A stretch of 64,000 nucleotides of DNA from Nocardioides sp. JQ2195 (GTDB lineage Bacteria; Actinomycetota; Actinomycetes; Propionibacteriales; Nocardioidaceae), in contig NZ_CP050902.1 of assembly GCF_012272695.1 (NCBI RefSeq), positions 1,178,001 to 1,242,000 of the forward strand. The letters are read 5' to 3'. The notes under the pieces were generated by a model, which was not told the DNA's origin, did not search any database, and saw nothing but the letters and a program-made list of their open reading frames with translations. The translations under genes and the position numbers were made by a program. Below are positions 17,642 to 26,507 of this stretch, piece by piece (positions within the stretch are counted from its first letter, which is position 1; the number at the start of each line of letters is the position of its first letter).

Positions 17642-17680
17642 GTGGAGGATCTCACGCACCATCTGCGCGAGATCCTCCAC
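17642..17680 (-). terminator. Strong hairpin downstream of the 17687-18544 gene
   Basis: GTGGAGGATCTC (17642-17653) and GAGATCCTCCAC (17669-17680) form a perfect 12-bp stem with a 15-nt loop that has its own GCGC pairs. It lies 6 nt past the stop of the reverse-strand gene, so it is a likely terminator without a T-run. Confidence 0.65.
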
Positions 17681-17686
17681 CGTCGC

Positions 17687-18544
17687 TCACCCGGACACCT
17701 CCAGCAGGCGGGCACACTCCTCGATCAGGCGCTGCCGCAAGGGTGCTCCGCGCTCGGCGAACCCGCGCTGCGCTGCGGCGTACTCCTTCTTGCCCTCGGG
17801 GGTCTCGATGCGCACCGGCTCGAAGCCGAGGTTGGCGAGGTCGTAGGGCGCGGCCTTCATGTCGAGGACCCGGATGTCACGCGCCAGCTCGAAGCAGTCG
17901 GCAACGAGGTCGGAGCAGATCATCGGGGTGAGCCGGAACGCGTGCTTGTAGAGATCCATGCCGGCGTGCAGGCATCCCGGCTGCTCGAACGCCGACCGGT
18001 CGTCGCGCCCGGGCTGCAGTGTGTTGAGCGGCCTGGCCGCGGGAGTGAAGAAGCGGAACGCATCGAAGTGGGAGCAGGCGATCCGGTGAGACTCCACCAC
18101 GGTGTCCGTGCCCGGCCCGCCGAGCCGCAGCGGCCAGTCGGCGTGCCGCGTCTCGTCGTCGTCGAGCTGGTAGACCATCGCCCACTCGTGCAGCCCGAAG
18201 CATCCGACGTGGGCCGGCCGCGAGGCGGTGGCCTCGAGGAGCCGGTGGATCGAGGTGATCAGCGGCCGCTGCGAGACCACGTGCTCAACCGACACCGTGC
18301 CGTCGGCGTATCCCTTCAACCCGTCGTACGCCGAGGCCTCGCCGCCGAGCGCCAGCCCGAAGCCGGGGTGCCAGCGCCGGAGCTGGGCCGGGCGCTGGGA
18401 GTAGTAGGTGAACAGGAAGTCGTGGACCGGGTGCTTGACGCTCGACTCGCGTCGGGCCAAGTGCGGATCGATGAACCGGTCGACGCGTTCGGCGTGTGCG
18501 GCGGCCCGCGCGCGCCACGTCGCCTCGTCCAGGACCTCGGTCAT
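17687..18544 (-). CDS. Conserved actinobacterial protein, often annotated 3-methyladenine DNA glycosylase
   Basis: 285 residues, start ATG 18542-18544. Recognisable features are TWRARAAAHAERVDRFIDPHLARR, KHPVHDFLFTYYSQRPAQLRRWHPG, and several histidines and cysteines (HVGCFGLHEWAMVYQ; HRIACSHFDAFRFF; PGCLHAGMDLYKHAFR). Proteins of this type are commonly labelled 3-methyladenine DNA glycosylase in actinobacterial genomes, but I see no helix-hairpin-helix-GPD motif and no AAG fold signature, so that function is unproven. Confidence 0.7.
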   Translation of the reverse strand: MTEVLDEATWRARAAAHAERVDRFIDPHLARRESSVKHPVHDFLFTYYSQRPAQLRRWHPGFGLALGGEASAYDGLKGYADGTVSVEHVVSQRPLITSIHRLLEATASRPAHVGCFGLHEWAMVYQLDDDETRHADWPLRLGGPGTDTVVESHRIACSHFDAFRFFTPAARPLNTLQPGRDDRSAFEQPGCLHAGMDLYKHAFRLTPMICSDLVADCFELARDIRVLDMKAAPYDLANLGFEPVRIETPEGKKEYAAAQRGFAERGAPLRQRLIEECARLLEVSG

Positions 18545-18661
18545 GGGAGGAAGCCTAGGAGTGACCCCGACCAAAGTCGTAGTCGAACAATCCCCTGGGT
18601 GGATGCAACCAAATCGGTTCCCGGGGAGTCTGTAGGGGTGAGACGAGGATCGGAGAAGCGC

Positions 18662-18799
18662 ATGGCACCCGCACGACGCATCAGCCCTGAAGAGGCTGCA
18701 CGCCGGCTGACCCTGCAGCTCGAGGCCGCCCGTCGGCGCAGGCGAGCCGAGAGCAGCGCCGGTTCGCGGGTGCTGCGGAGTCGCCTCATGCGTTCCTGA
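18662..18799 (+). CDS. Small basic protein (45 aa) ending inside a tandem repeat
   Basis: ATG 18662 is preceded by GGAGAAG with good spacing and opens a 45-codon frame beginning MAPARRISPEEAARRLTLQL and ending RVLRSRLMRS. It is very arginine-rich and probably helical. Its stop TGA (18797-18799) is within the first unit of the 54-nt repeat array. The frame could be a genuine small protein or the shortened remainder of a longer one. Function unknown. Confidence 0.45.
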   Translation: MAPARRISPEEAARRLTLQLEAARRRRRAESSAGSRVLRSRLMRS

Positions 18800-18994
18800 G
18801 TGGTTTCGAGACGCTCGTGCCTCGCTCCTCAACCACCGGCGCCGCGTTCCTGAGTGGTTTCGAGACGCTCGTGCCTCGCTCCTCAACCACCGGCGCCGCG
18901 TTCCTGAGTGGTTTCGAGACGCTCGTGCCTCGCTCCTCAACCACCGGCGCGACGCTCGTGCCTCGCTCCTCAACCACCGGCGCCGCGTTCCTGA
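18790..18994. repeat. 54-nt tandem repeat with an imperfect palindromic core
   Basis: Three consecutive near-identical 54-nt units (18790-18843, 18844-18897, 18898-18950) are followed by a 34-nt partial unit (18951-18984) and the first ten bases of another. Each unit has GTGGTT ... AACCAC arms enclosing TCGAGACGCTCG and CTCGCTCCTC, so each can fold. The pattern, TGGTTTCGAGACGCTCG facing GAGCGAGG, looks like the dispersed intergenic palindromes that are common in Nocardioides-type genomes. No interspersed unique spacers, so not CRISPR. Confidence 0.85.
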
Positions 18995-19032
18995 TTCAGC
19001 TGCCTTGACGGGCGCCAGATAGGCTCGGGTCC

Positions 19033-19842
19033 GTGCGCATCTGCAGATTCACCACCGGAGAAGACCCGCTCTACGGCGTGCTGACCGGAGAGCTCGACGA
19101 GTTCGGCCAGCCTGAGGACGACGCGGTCATCGTCGGCCTGGCCGGCGACCCGCTCTACGTCGGAGTCAAGCTGCTCCAACAGGAGTACAAGCTCGAGGAC
19201 GTCCGCCTGCTCGCGCCGGTCCTCCCGCGCAGCAAGGTGGTCGCGATCGGCAGGAACTACGCCGCCCACGCCGCCGAGATGGACAGCCAGGTCCCCGACG
19301 AGCCGCTGATGTTCCTCAAGCCGAACACCAGTGTCACCGGGCCCGGCGACCCGATCTTCTACCCCCGCCAGAGCGAGAACGTCCACTACGAGGGCGAGCT
19401 CGCCGTCGTGATCGGCAGGATCTGTCGCGACGTCCCGGTCGAGAAGGCCACCGACGTCATCCACGGCTACACGATCGCCAACGACGTCACCGCCCGTGAC
19501 CTGCAGAAGAAGGACGTGCAGTTCACCCGCGGCAAGGGCTTCGACTCGTTCTGCCCGCTCGGCCCGTGGATCGAGACCGACCTCGACCCGCAGACCTTCA
19601 TCGACGGCGTCACCATCCAGACCCACCTCAACGGCGACCTGGTGCAGGACGGCTCGACCAAGGACATGATCTTCGACATCCCGACGCTGATCGCGCACAT
19701 CACCAGCGTCATGACGCTGCTGCCCGGCGACGTCGTCCTCACCGGCACCCCCGAAGGTGTCGGTCCCATGAACGTCGGCGACGAGGTCGAGGTCTCGGTC
19801 GCCGGCATCGGCACTCTCACGAACAAGGTGGCACAGCGTTGA
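19033..19842 (+). CDS. Fumarylacetoacetate hydrolase-family protein
   Basis: 269 residues. Family members are metal-dependent C-C hydrolases, isomerases or oxaloacetate decarboxylases. [11 protein letters not shown], the metal-site glutamates in [11 protein letters not shown], the [10 protein letters not shown] motif and [13 protein letters not shown] are diagnostic. GTG start with TAGGCT 7 nt upstream (19020-19025) suggests a leaderless mRNA. Its TGA overlaps the gltX start, so the two are co-translated. Exact substrate not assignable. Confidence 0.88.
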   Translation: MRICRFTTGEDPLYGVLTGELDEFGQPEDDAVIVGLAGDPLYVGVKLLQQEYKLEDVRLLAPVLPRSKVVAIGRNYAAHAAEMDSQVPDEPLMFLKPNTSVTGPGDPIFYPRQSENVHYEGELAVVIGRICRDVPVEKATDVIHGYTIANDVTARDLQKKDVQFTRGKGFDSFCPLGPWIETDLDPQTFIDGVTIQTHLNGDLVQDGSTKDMIFDIPTLIAHITSVMTLLPGDVVLTGTPEGVGPMNVGDEVEVSVAGIGTLTNKVAQR

Positions 19843-21353
19843 ACCCGAAGACTGGCTTGAACGACGCGAACGTCCTGGGTGACCTCGAGCCCCAGCAGGT
19901 CCGGGTCCGGATGGCGCCGTCGCCCACCGGCAGCCCCCACGTCGGCCTGGCTCGAACGGCGCTCTACAACTGGGCCTTTGCCCGCCACTTCGGCGGCACG
20001 TTCGTCTTCCGCATCGAGGACACCGACAAGGCCCGCAACACCGTCGAGTCCTACGAGTCGCTGCTCGACCTGATGCAGTGGCTCGGCCTCGACTGGGACG
20101 AGGGCCCGCTCAAGGGTGGCGACTTCGGCCCCTACCGCCAGTCCGAGCGCAGCGACATCTACACCGACGTCCTCGCCAAGCTGCGCGAGCACGGGTCGAC
20201 GTACGACTGCTACTGCACCAACGACGAGGTCGAGGCGCGGCGCAAGGCGAGCGGCTCCAAGGTCATGGGGTACGACGGGTTCTGCCGCGAGCTGACCGAC
20301 CAGGAGGTCGCCGTCTTCCGTGAGGAGGACCGCAGGTCCGTGGTCCGGTTCCGGATGCCCAAGGGCGAGATCACCTTCGACGACCTGGTCCGGGGTGAGA
20401 TCACCTTCGACACCCAGTTCGTCTCCGACTACGCGCTGGCCCGTGCCAACGGCGACCCGCTCTACACGCTGGTGGCGCCGGTGGACGACGCGTTGATGCA
20501 GATCACCCACGTGCTCCGTGGTGAGGACCTGCTCTCGAGCACGCCACGCCAGATCGCGCTCTACGACGCGCTGAAGGAGATCGGTGTCGCCGAGAGGACG
20601 CCGCGCTTCGGCCACCTGCCCTACGTCATGGGCCAGGGCAACAAGAAGCTCTCCAAGCGTGATCCCGAGGCGCACATGGAGCTCTACCGCGACCAGGGCT
20701 TCCTGCCCGAGGGCCTGCTCAACTACCTGGCCCTGCTCGGTTGGGCGATCGCCGCAGACCGCGACATCTTCACCCTCGACGAGATGGTCGAGGCGTTCGA
20801 CATCGGCGACGTCAACCCGAACCCGGCACGCTTCGACCTGAAGAAGTGCGAGGCGATCAACGGCTCCCACATGCGCCTGCTCACCGTGGAGGACATCACC
20901 CACCGCTCGATCCCGTTCCTGCAGGAGCAAGGCGTCATCAGCGACCCGGTCAACGACGCCGACGCGCAGCTGCTCGAGCTGGCCATGCCGCTGGTGGCCG
21001 AGCGCATCAACAAGCTGGCCGAGGTCCCCGACATGCTGGGCTTCCTCTTCGCCGACGAGGCTGACTTCAGCCGGGACGAGGCCGACGTCGCCAAGCTGCT
21101 CAACGACGACGGCAAGGCAGTCGTCCGGGCGTCGTACGACGCGTTGTCCGGGCTGTCCGAGTGGAGCACGGCAGCGATCGAGGAGGCCCTGCGTGCCAAG
21201 CTGATCGACGAGCTCGGCCTCAAGCCGCGCAACGCGTTCGGCCCCGTGCGAGTCGCCGCCACCGGCCGTCGCATCTCGCCGCCGCTGTTCGAGTCGCTCG
21301 AGCTGCTCGGTCGTGAGCGCGGTCTCGGTCGGCTGCAGAGCGCCCTGGCCTGA
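19839..21353 (+). CDS. gltX: Glutamyl-tRNA synthetase
   Basis: Charges tRNA-Glu with glutamate. Class I synthetase with the HIGH-type motif in [20 protein letters not shown] and the KMSKS-type motif [10 protein letters not shown], plus [12 protein letters not shown]. About 504 residues from a TTG that overlaps the upstream stop (TTGA); a second in-frame TTG at 19857 is possible. Tellingly, tRNA-Gln and tRNA-Glu genes follow about 1.1-1.3 kb downstream on the same strand. Whether it also charges tRNA-Gln (with GatCAB) cannot be judged here. Confidence 0.95.
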   Translation: MNPKTGLNDANVLGDLEPQQVRVRMAPSPTGSPHVGLARTALYNWAFARHFGGTFVFRIEDTDKARNTVESYESLLDLMQWLGLDWDEGPLKGGDFGPYRQSERSDIYTDVLAKLREHGSTYDCYCTNDEVEARRKASGSKVMGYDGFCRELTDQEVAVFREEDRRSVVRFRMPKGEITFDDLVRGEITFDTQFVSDYALARANGDPLYTLVAPVDDALMQITHVLRGEDLLSSTPRQIALYDALKEIGVAERTPRFGHLPYVMGQGNKKLSKRDPEAHMELYRDQGFLPEGLLNYLALLGWAIAADRDIFTLDEMVEAFDIGDVNPNPARFDLKKCEAINGSHMRLLTVEDITHRSIPFLQEQGVISDPVNDADAQLLELAMPLVAERINKLAEVPDMLGFLFADEADFSRDEADVAKLLNDDGKAVVRASYDALSGLSEWSTAAIEEALRAKLIDELGLKPRNAFGPVRVAATGRRISPPLFESLELLGRERGLGRLQSALA

Positions 21354-21362
21354 CGCGCACCC

Positions 21363-22448
21363 GTGACCGACGACGTACCTGCGCAGCAGCCCGGCCCGCC
21401 GAGCCGGCCCGGCCAACCCACCCCGCCGAGCCAACCCGGCCCGCCGAGCCAGTTCAGTCAGCCGAGCCCGCCCGGCCAACCCGCCCCGCCGAGCCAACCC
21501 GGGACGGTGCCGGCCGGCGCGCTCGGGTACCACCAGCTCCACCGTGCTGGGGCGAGCAGCTGGTGGCGGTCGGTGCTGGGCGTCCTGCTGCTCGTGGTGA
21601 TCGCCCTGCTGGTGGTGCCCGGCACCCTCCAGGTGATCACCCTGGTGTGGCTGGCGGCGAACGGCAGTTCCGACATGACCGCTGACTACACCCGGCTGCT
21701 CGACCTCGGTGACGTCACGCCCTACGGCCTGGCCTACCTGAACCTCACCCTGGCCGGGCTGATCCCCACGGTGCTGCTGGTCACCTGGTGGCTGCACCGA
21801 CTGCGCCCCGGGTGGGTGACCTCGGTCGTCGGGAGGATGCGGTGGAAGTTCTTCGTGGCCTGCCTCGGACTCTCCGTGCTCGCCCTGGTGGCCACCCTGT
21901 TGGTGGGGTCGGTGGTGCCGTCGAGCGCCTCGGGCGGTGACATCTCCGCGACGCCGAACCCCTTCGACAGCAAGGCCATGCAGTTCCTCCTCGTCGTGAT
22001 CCTGTTGACGCCCTTGCAGGCGGCGGGGGAGGAGTTCGCGTTCCGCGGCTACCTCACCCAGATGTTCGGCGGGCACTTCCCGACGTACGTCGCGATCATC
22101 GGGCCGGCCGTGCTCTTCGCGTTGGCGCACGGGGTGCAGGACCCGCCGATCTTCGTCGACCGGCTCGCCTTCGGACTGGTCGCCGGGATCCTGGTGGTGC
22201 GCACCGGTGGGCTCGAGGCGTCGATCGCGATGCACGTGCTCAACAACTGGCTGGCCTTCGGGCTGGCGATCGTCTTCGGCGACATGAGCGACACGTTGAG
22301 CCCGTCGGGCGGCACCTGGTGGAGCCTGCCGGTGACGCTCACCCAGTCGCTGGTCTACCTCGCGCTGGCCCTGTGGGCGGCCAAGCAGATGGGGTTGTCG
22401 AGGTCGACCCAGCGGTCCGTTTTGGCGGCGTCGCGGGGTCGCGTGTAA
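21363..22448 (+). CDS. CPBP-family intramembrane metalloprotease
   Basis: 361 residues from GTG. The first ~45 residues are a low-complexity Pro/Gln/Ser linker with repeated PGPPSQP-like units, then about eight hydrophobic segments. The CPBP (Abi, CAAX-protease-like) motifs are present in order: AAGEEFAFRGYL (glutamates and arginine), ALAHG, and HVLNNWLAF with the metal histidines. Substrate unknown. Nine nt after gltX, so likely the same operon. Confidence 0.87.
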   Translation: MTDDVPAQQPGPPSRPGQPTPPSQPGPPSQFSQPSPPGQPAPPSQPGTVPAGALGYHQLHRAGASSWWRSVLGVLLLVVIALLVVPGTLQVITLVWLAANGSSDMTADYTRLLDLGDVTPYGLAYLNLTLAGLIPTVLLVTWWLHRLRPGWVTSVVGRMRWKFFVACLGLSVLALVATLLVGSVVPSSASGGDISATPNPFDSKAMQFLLVVILLTPLQAAGEEFAFRGYLTQMFGGHFPTYVAIIGPAVLFALAHGVQDPPIFVDRLAFGLVAGILVVRTGGLEASIAMHVLNNWLAFGLAIVFGDMSDTLSPSGGTWWSLPVTLTQSLVYLALALWAAKQMGLSRSTQRSVLAASRGRV

Positions 22449-22482
22449 GGTTTCCTTTCGGTTCCTCGGGAGCCGAAACCAT

Positions 22483-22554
22483 TGGGATATGGTGTAATTG
22501 GCAACACGACTGGTTCTGGTCCAGTTATTCTAGGTTCGAGTCCTAGTATCCCAG
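22483..22554 (+). tRNA. tRNA-Gln (CUG)
   Basis: Acceptor TGGGATA pairs with TATCCCA; anticodon stem ACTGG/CCAGT closes a 7-nt loop TTCTGGT with anticodon CTG; T-arm CTAGG-TTCGAGT-CCTAG. Discriminator G and no encoded CCA. Starts 34 nt after the protease gene. Confidence 0.95.
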
Positions 22555-22559
22555 CGAAG

Positions 22560-22577
22560 TCGCAGCCCCGGCTGCGA
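22560..22577 (+). terminator. Short hairpin after tRNA-Gln
   Basis: TCGCAGC (22560-22566) pairs with GCTGCGA (22571-22577) and is followed by TTT. It may terminate or trim the tRNA-Gln transcript, or mark the processing boundary before tRNA-Glu. Confidence 0.4.
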
Positions 22578-22634
22578 TTTGGAGCGAGAACAAGGCTTCG
22601 GCTAAGGTTTCGCTCGGCTTCGAGAGAAGCAGTT

Positions 22635-22707
22635 GCCCCCGTCGTCTAGCGGCCTAGGACGTCGCCCTCTCACGGCGGTAACGCCGGTTCAAATCCGGTC
22701 GGGGGTA
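22635..22707 (+). tRNA. tRNA-Glu (CUC)
   Basis: Acceptor GCCCCCG pairs with CGGGGGT; anticodon stem CGCC/GGCG closes CTCTCAC with anticodon CTC; T-arm GCCGG-TTCAAAT-CCGGT. Discriminator A, no encoded CCA. A strong terminator follows 9 nt later. Confidence 0.95.
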
Positions 22708-22715
22708 CAAAACCC

Positions 22716-22750
22716 CAGCAGGGCCCGGTCATCACGACCGGGCCCTGCTG
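22716..22750 (+). terminator. Intrinsic terminator after tRNA-Glu
   Basis: CAGCAGGGCCCGGTC (22716-22730) and GACCGGGCCCTGCTG (22736-22750) pair perfectly over 15 bp with loop ATCAC, followed by CTTTG. Confidence 0.85.
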
Positions 22751-22783
22751 CTTTGTGCGCGTCCCTGCATCAACCTTCTGCAT

Positions 22784-22875
22784 CAACGTCATACGCCCCG
22801 GTCGCGATGACAACCGGAGCGTATGACGTTGCGCGGGGCGTATGACGTTGCGCGGAGCGTATGACGTTGCCCGGG
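22784..22875. repeat. Three 19-bp direct repeats plus one inverted copy
   Basis: GCGTATGACGTTGC-CGG units occur head to tail at 22819-22837, 22838-22856 and 22857-22875. The complement of the core, CAACGTCATACGC, lies upstream at 22784-22796, so it can pair with 22819-22831 in a hairpin extended by CCGG. The set sits between the tRNA-Glu terminator and the 3' end of the reverse-strand usp gene. It may be a terminator-like repeat or a protein-binding array. Confidence 0.8.
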
Positions 22876-22885
22876 GCGGGTGCCG

Positions 22886-23284
22886 TCAGCGCGGGGGCTT
22901 CACCAGCAGCACCGCACACTCGGCGCCCAGCAACACCCTCTGTGCGACGCTGCCCATCAGCAGCTTTCCGACCGGGGAACGCCGCCGGATGCCGAGGACG
23001 ACCAGGATCGCCTCGGTCTCCTCGATCGTCTGCAGCAGCTGCTCGGCGACGTCGTGGCCGAAGCTCTGCCGCACCTCACAGTCGACCCCCGAAGAGCTCA
23101 GCTGCTCCTCCAGGGAGGCCAGCTGGGCAGTCGAGGCGAAGTGCTCGTCCACGTAGGCATCGCCCCGGCTGGCGTTGGCGACCAGCACCCGGGCCCCACG
23201 CAGGCGGGCCTCCTCGAGGGCACGTTCGACACCTGTGGCGCCGTACTCGTCAGGGCTGTAGCCGACCACGATCGTTGGCTTCAT
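22886..23284 (-). CDS. Universal stress protein (single UspA domain)
   Basis: 132 residues. UspA fold with the start TIVVGYSPDEYGATGVERAL and the ATP-loop-like segment LGIRRRSPVGKLLMGSVAQRVL, matching the G-2X-G-9X-G(S/T) pattern loosely. Its start overlaps the tctA stop, so it is the last gene of the tripartite tricarboxylate transporter operon, a coupling seen in other tct-type operons. Confidence 0.87.
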   Translation of the reverse strand: MKPTIVVGYSPDEYGATGVERALEEARLRGARVLVANASRGDAYVDEHFASTAQLASLEEQLSSSGVDCEVRQSFGHDVAEQLLQTIEETEAILVVLGIRRRSPVGKLLMGSVAQRVLLGAECAVLLVKPPR

Positions 23285-24849
23285 CAGTGCACCAGCTCCT
23301 TCTCGTTGTCGAACCCGTCCGAGCCCCGGGGTCCGGCGGGACCGTCGATGTCGTCGGGGTCACTCGGATTGTTGCGCCCCCGCGCCTTGAGCACCAGGGG
23401 TACGACGATCACCAGCGCAGCGATCACGTAGAGCGCGATCCCCAGCTTCTCGCTCCACAGGGCCGACAGGTCGCCACCGGAGATCGCCAGGGCCTCACGG
23501 AACCGGGTCTCCATCAGCGGCCCGAGGATCACCCCGATGATCAGCGGCAGCACCGGCAGTGCGAAGCGTCGCATCATGAAGCCGACGAGTCCGAAGACCA
23601 GCAGCAGGAAGATGTCGAACGCACGCTGGCTCGCGGCATAGGCGCCGAGTGAGGCGAAGAACAGGATCCCCGAGTAGAGGTAGGGCCGAGGGATCGAGAG
23701 CAGCTTGGCCCACAGCGGCGCCAACGGCAGGTTCAGCACCAGCAGCAGGGCGTTCCCGATCAGCAGGCTGGCCAGCAGGGTCCACACCAGGTCCGAGTGG
23801 TCCGTCATCAGCTGGGGACCGGGCTGGATGCCGTAGGAGGTGAGAGCGGCCAGCATCACCGCTGACGTGGCGGTGACCGGGATGCCCATCGCCAGCAGGG
23901 GCACGAAGGTGCCGGCGGCCGACGCGTTGTTGGCTGCCTCGGGGCCGGCGACCCCCTCGATGGCGCCGTTGCCGAACTCGTCCTTGTTTCGCGCCAGCTT
24001 TCGCTCCAGCAGGTAGGAGAGGAACGTCGGGGTCTCCGCGCCACCGGCGGGGACGGCACCGAAGGGGAACCCGAGCGCGGTCCCACGAAGCCACGGCTTC
24101 CAGGAGCGGCCCCAGTCGTCCTTGCCCATCCACGGCTGCCCGACGGGGATGATCTCCAAGGGCTTGCGGCGCAGGTGCGCCGCCACCCAGAGTGCCTCGC
24201 CGAGGGCGAAGATGCCGACCGCGACGATCACGATGTCGAGACGTCCACCGAGCTCGGGCCGACCGAAGTCGAGTCGCGGCTGGCCGGTGTTGAGGTCCAT
24301 CCCGATCAGGCCGAAGGTGAGGCCGAGGAACAGGGAGATCCACCCGCGCAGCTTGGATTCACCGAGCAGGCTGGTCACCAGGACCATGGCCAGCACGATG
24401 ATCGCGAAGAACGACGGAGCGCCGATGGTGACCGCGAAGTCGGCCAGGACCGGGGCGAAGAAGACCACCAGCAGGGTGCCGATGGTGCCGGCGATGAAGG
24501 AGCCGATCGCGGCAGTGGCCAGGGCCTGCGCGGCCCGGCCCTTCTTGGCCATCTTGTTGCCCTCGATCGCGGTCATCACCGACGCCGACTCGCCGGGTGT
24601 GTTCAGCAGGATCGAGGTCGTCGACCCGCCGTACATCCCGCCGTAGTAGATCCCGGCGAACATGATGAAGGCCTGCGTCGGCTCGAGGCCGAACGTGACC
24701 GGCAGGAGCAGCGCCACGGCCATCGCGGGGCCGATGCCGGGTAGGACACCGACGAAGGTGCCCAGCAGGACGCCGATCGCGGCGTACATGAGGTTCTCAG
24801 GGGTCAGCGCGGCGCCGAGGCCGTCTGCGAGGAGTCCGAGGTTGTCCAT
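23284..24849 (-). CDS. tctA: Tripartite tricarboxylate transporter large membrane subunit
   Basis: 521 residues with about 11-12 hydrophobic segments. The TctA hallmarks are present: [38 protein letters not shown], and [19 protein letters not shown] in the second half. With TctB and TctC it takes up a carboxylate (citrate or another di/tricarboxylate) using an ion gradient. Translation is coupled by a shared base with tctB upstream and usp downstream. Confidence 0.93.
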   Translation of the reverse strand: MDNLGLLADGLGAALTPENLMYAAIGVLLGTFVGVLPGIGPAMAVALLLPVTFGLEPTQAFIMFAGIYYGGMYGGSTTSILLNTPGESASVMTAIEGNKMAKKGRAAQALATAAIGSFIAGTIGTLLVVFFAPVLADFAVTIGAPSFFAIIVLAMVLVTSLLGESKLRGWISLFLGLTFGLIGMDLNTGQPRLDFGRPELGGRLDIVIVAVGIFALGEALWVAAHLRRKPLEIIPVGQPWMGKDDWGRSWKPWLRGTALGFPFGAVPAGGAETPTFLSYLLERKLARNKDEFGNGAIEGVAGPEAANNASAAGTFVPLLAMGIPVTATSAVMLAALTSYGIQPGPQLMTDHSDLVWTLLASLLIGNALLLVLNLPLAPLWAKLLSIPRPYLYSGILFFASLGAYAASQRAFDIFLLLVFGLVGFMMRRFALPVLPLIIGVILGPLMETRFREALAISGGDLSALWSEKLGIALYVIAALVIVVPLVLKARGRNNPSDPDDIDGPAGPRGSDGFDNEKELVH

Positions 24850-25415
24850 CAGAGGATCCCGTCCAGGATGCCGGGCGTGAGCGGGATGCCCAGGCCGACG
24901 TAGAAGCCGTACCAGCTGCCGACCGACATCACCGCGCCGACGATCACGTCGCGGATCAGGGTGCGGCTGCCGAGCGACCAGGCCGCTCCGGCGAAGAGGA
25001 ACGCGCCCACGATCGCCCAGCCGAGCCAGTTGACGGTGGCGACGGTGATCAGCAGGACGGCGACCAGCTTGGCCACGGTGACCCAGTCGGCCGGCACGGT
25101 GAGGTCGACGTCCTCGCCCGCCTCGGCCTGGGGAGTGTCACCACGCAACGTGGCCAGCACGAGCAGCGCGGCGAGCACGAGCATCACCGAGCCGATCACG
25201 TAGAGGAACATCTTCGGCCCGACCGGGTCGGCGAAGCCGACGGTCAGCGTGGTGGCGTCGTAGAGCGTGTAGGCCCCGATCGCGGCGAGCAGCGCGGCGA
25301 CGCCGAGCTGTGCCCGATCCTGTCTCCTGGCCGGCGACGTGGTCGGTGACGCGTCCGGCGACGTGGCCGGCGACGTGCCCGGCGACGTGCCCGGGGTGGT
25401 TGCGTGTGAGCTCAC
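24849..25415 (-). CDS. tctB: Tripartite tricarboxylate transporter small membrane subunit
   Basis: 188 residues with four hydrophobic segments, the TctB arrangement. The GTG start overlaps the tctC stop (GTGA). The first ~28 residues are an unusual low-complexity tail of Thr-Ser-Pro repeats ([19 protein letters not shown]), encoded by a 12-nt microrepeat at about 25325-25400, probably a recent expansion. Confidence 0.85.
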   Translation of the reverse strand: MSSHATTPGTSPGTSPATSPDASPTTSPARRQDRAQLGVAALLAAIGAYTLYDATTLTVGFADPVGPKMFLYVIGSVMLVLAALLVLATLRGDTPQAEAGEDVDLTVPADWVTVAKLVAVLLITVATVNWLGWAIVGAFLFAGAAWSLGSRTLIRDVIVGAVMSVGSWYGFYVGLGIPLTPGILDGIL

Positions 25416-26410
25416 AGTCCCAACTCCTTCATGGTGTCCTCGACCCGGGCGTTCTGCTCCTCGAGGAAGCTCTTGAAGTCGTCACCGGTCTTGAACTCGT
25501 CGATCCACTTGTTGTCCTTGAGCGCCTTCTGCCACTCGGGCGACGCGTGCATCTCCTTGAGGTAGTCGATCATCGCGTCGCGACGCTCCTCGGAGATTCC
25601 GGGCGGGGCGAGCACGCCACGCCAGTTCGTGAAGACCAGGTCGACGCCGGACTCCTTCAGCGTGGGGAACTTGCTGAACATCTCGCCCTCGAGGCGCTTC
25701 TCACCGGAGACGGCCAGCACCCGCAGCTCACCCTCCTTGATCTGGCCCTCGAACTCGCCGAGCCCGGAGAAGCCGACCTTGATCTTCTCGCCGAGCAGGG
25801 CGCTCGTGAGCGGGCCGCCACCGTCGTAGGGGACGTAGCGGACCTCGCGTGGTGCGATGCCGACGGTCCTGGCCAGCTGCATCGGGAAGAGGTGGTCGGG
25901 TCCGCCGGGGGACGAGCCGCCACCGACGGCGATCTGGTCCGGGCGCTTCTTCCAGTCCTCGAGGAAGTCGTCGACCGTCTTGTACGGCGAGTCGGCCGGC
26001 ACCAGGATCCCCTCCTGGTCCTCGATCAGCTGGGCCAGGGGCGTGGCGTCCTGGAGCTTGTCGTCCAGCCCGAAGGAGTACGCCGACCCGACGACGCCGA
26101 GACCGACGGTGAGCATGGTGTGCTCGTCGTCGGAGCGCATCAGCTCGGAGAAGGCGATGGTCCCACCTGCGCCGGTGATGTTGTGCACCTCGAACGTGCC
26201 ACCGGTGATGTCGCCTGCCTCCATCGCGGCGACGGCGGCGCGGCCGGTCTGGTCGTACCCACCGCCCGGGCTGTTGGGGATCAACATGGTCATGTCCTTG
26301 GACGGGTCACCTCGGGTGACGCCGCACCCGGCGCCGGCCAGGGCGACCAGTGCCAGCACGAGCAGGGGCGCCCAGCGGGCCCTGCCGCGGGGTCTCGTGG
26401 TGCGGGGCAT
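25412..26410 (-). CDS. tctC: Tripartite tricarboxylate transporter substrate-binding lipoprotein
   Basis: 332 residues. Lipoprotein signal: basic start, hydrophobic core and lipobox VALAGAGC. The mature part matches the Bug/TctC family (IPNSPGGGYDQTGRA, NITGAGGTIAF, PYDGGGPLTSALLG). It captures the solute for TctAB. ATG 26408-26410 is preferred over GTG 26411-26413 because AAGGAG is 5 nt upstream of the ATG. Divergent from a CitA/DcuS-like sensor kinase. Confidence 0.92.
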   Translation of the reverse strand: MPRTTRPRGRARWAPLLVLALVALAGAGCGVTRGDPSKDMTMLIPNSPGGGYDQTGRAAVAAMEAGDITGGTFEVHNITGAGGTIAFSELMRSDDEHTMLTVGLGVVGSAYSFGLDDKLQDATPLAQLIEDQEGILVPADSPYKTVDDFLEDWKKRPDQIAVGGGSSPGGPDHLFPMQLARTVGIAPREVRYVPYDGGGPLTSALLGEKIKVGFSGLGEFEGQIKEGELRVLAVSGEKRLEGEMFSKFPTLKESGVDLVFTNWRGVLAPPGISEERRDAMIDYLKEMHASPEWQKALKDNKWIDEFKTGDDFKSFLEEQNARVEDTMKELGL

Positions 26411-26507
26411 CACGGCTCCTTCGAATCGGGGGATGGAACGTTCACACCGATCGTGGGGAATGATGTGGCGGGCGTCACCCTTGCGGAACCAAAGGAGGTT
26501 GTGGAAC

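Noticed and set aside
17387-17680. 97-aa reverse-strand frame between the MFS gene and its upstream gene
   Set aside because: Starts within the terminator stem, runs into the MFS gene's 5' end and shows no domain; most likely noise.
17444-18799. Long forward frame covering the reverse-strand conserved gene
   Set aside because: Only its last 45 codons, after a good ribosome binding site, look real; the rest is antisense to 17687-18544.
18790-18994. Possible CRISPR array
   Set aside because: The units are contiguous 54-mers with no unique spacers, and no cas genes are nearby.
19467-22235. 922-aa reverse-strand open frame opposite gltX and the CPBP protease
   Set aside because: Spans two well-supported genes; low-complexity Arg/Asp/Val/Gly composition with no family resemblance.
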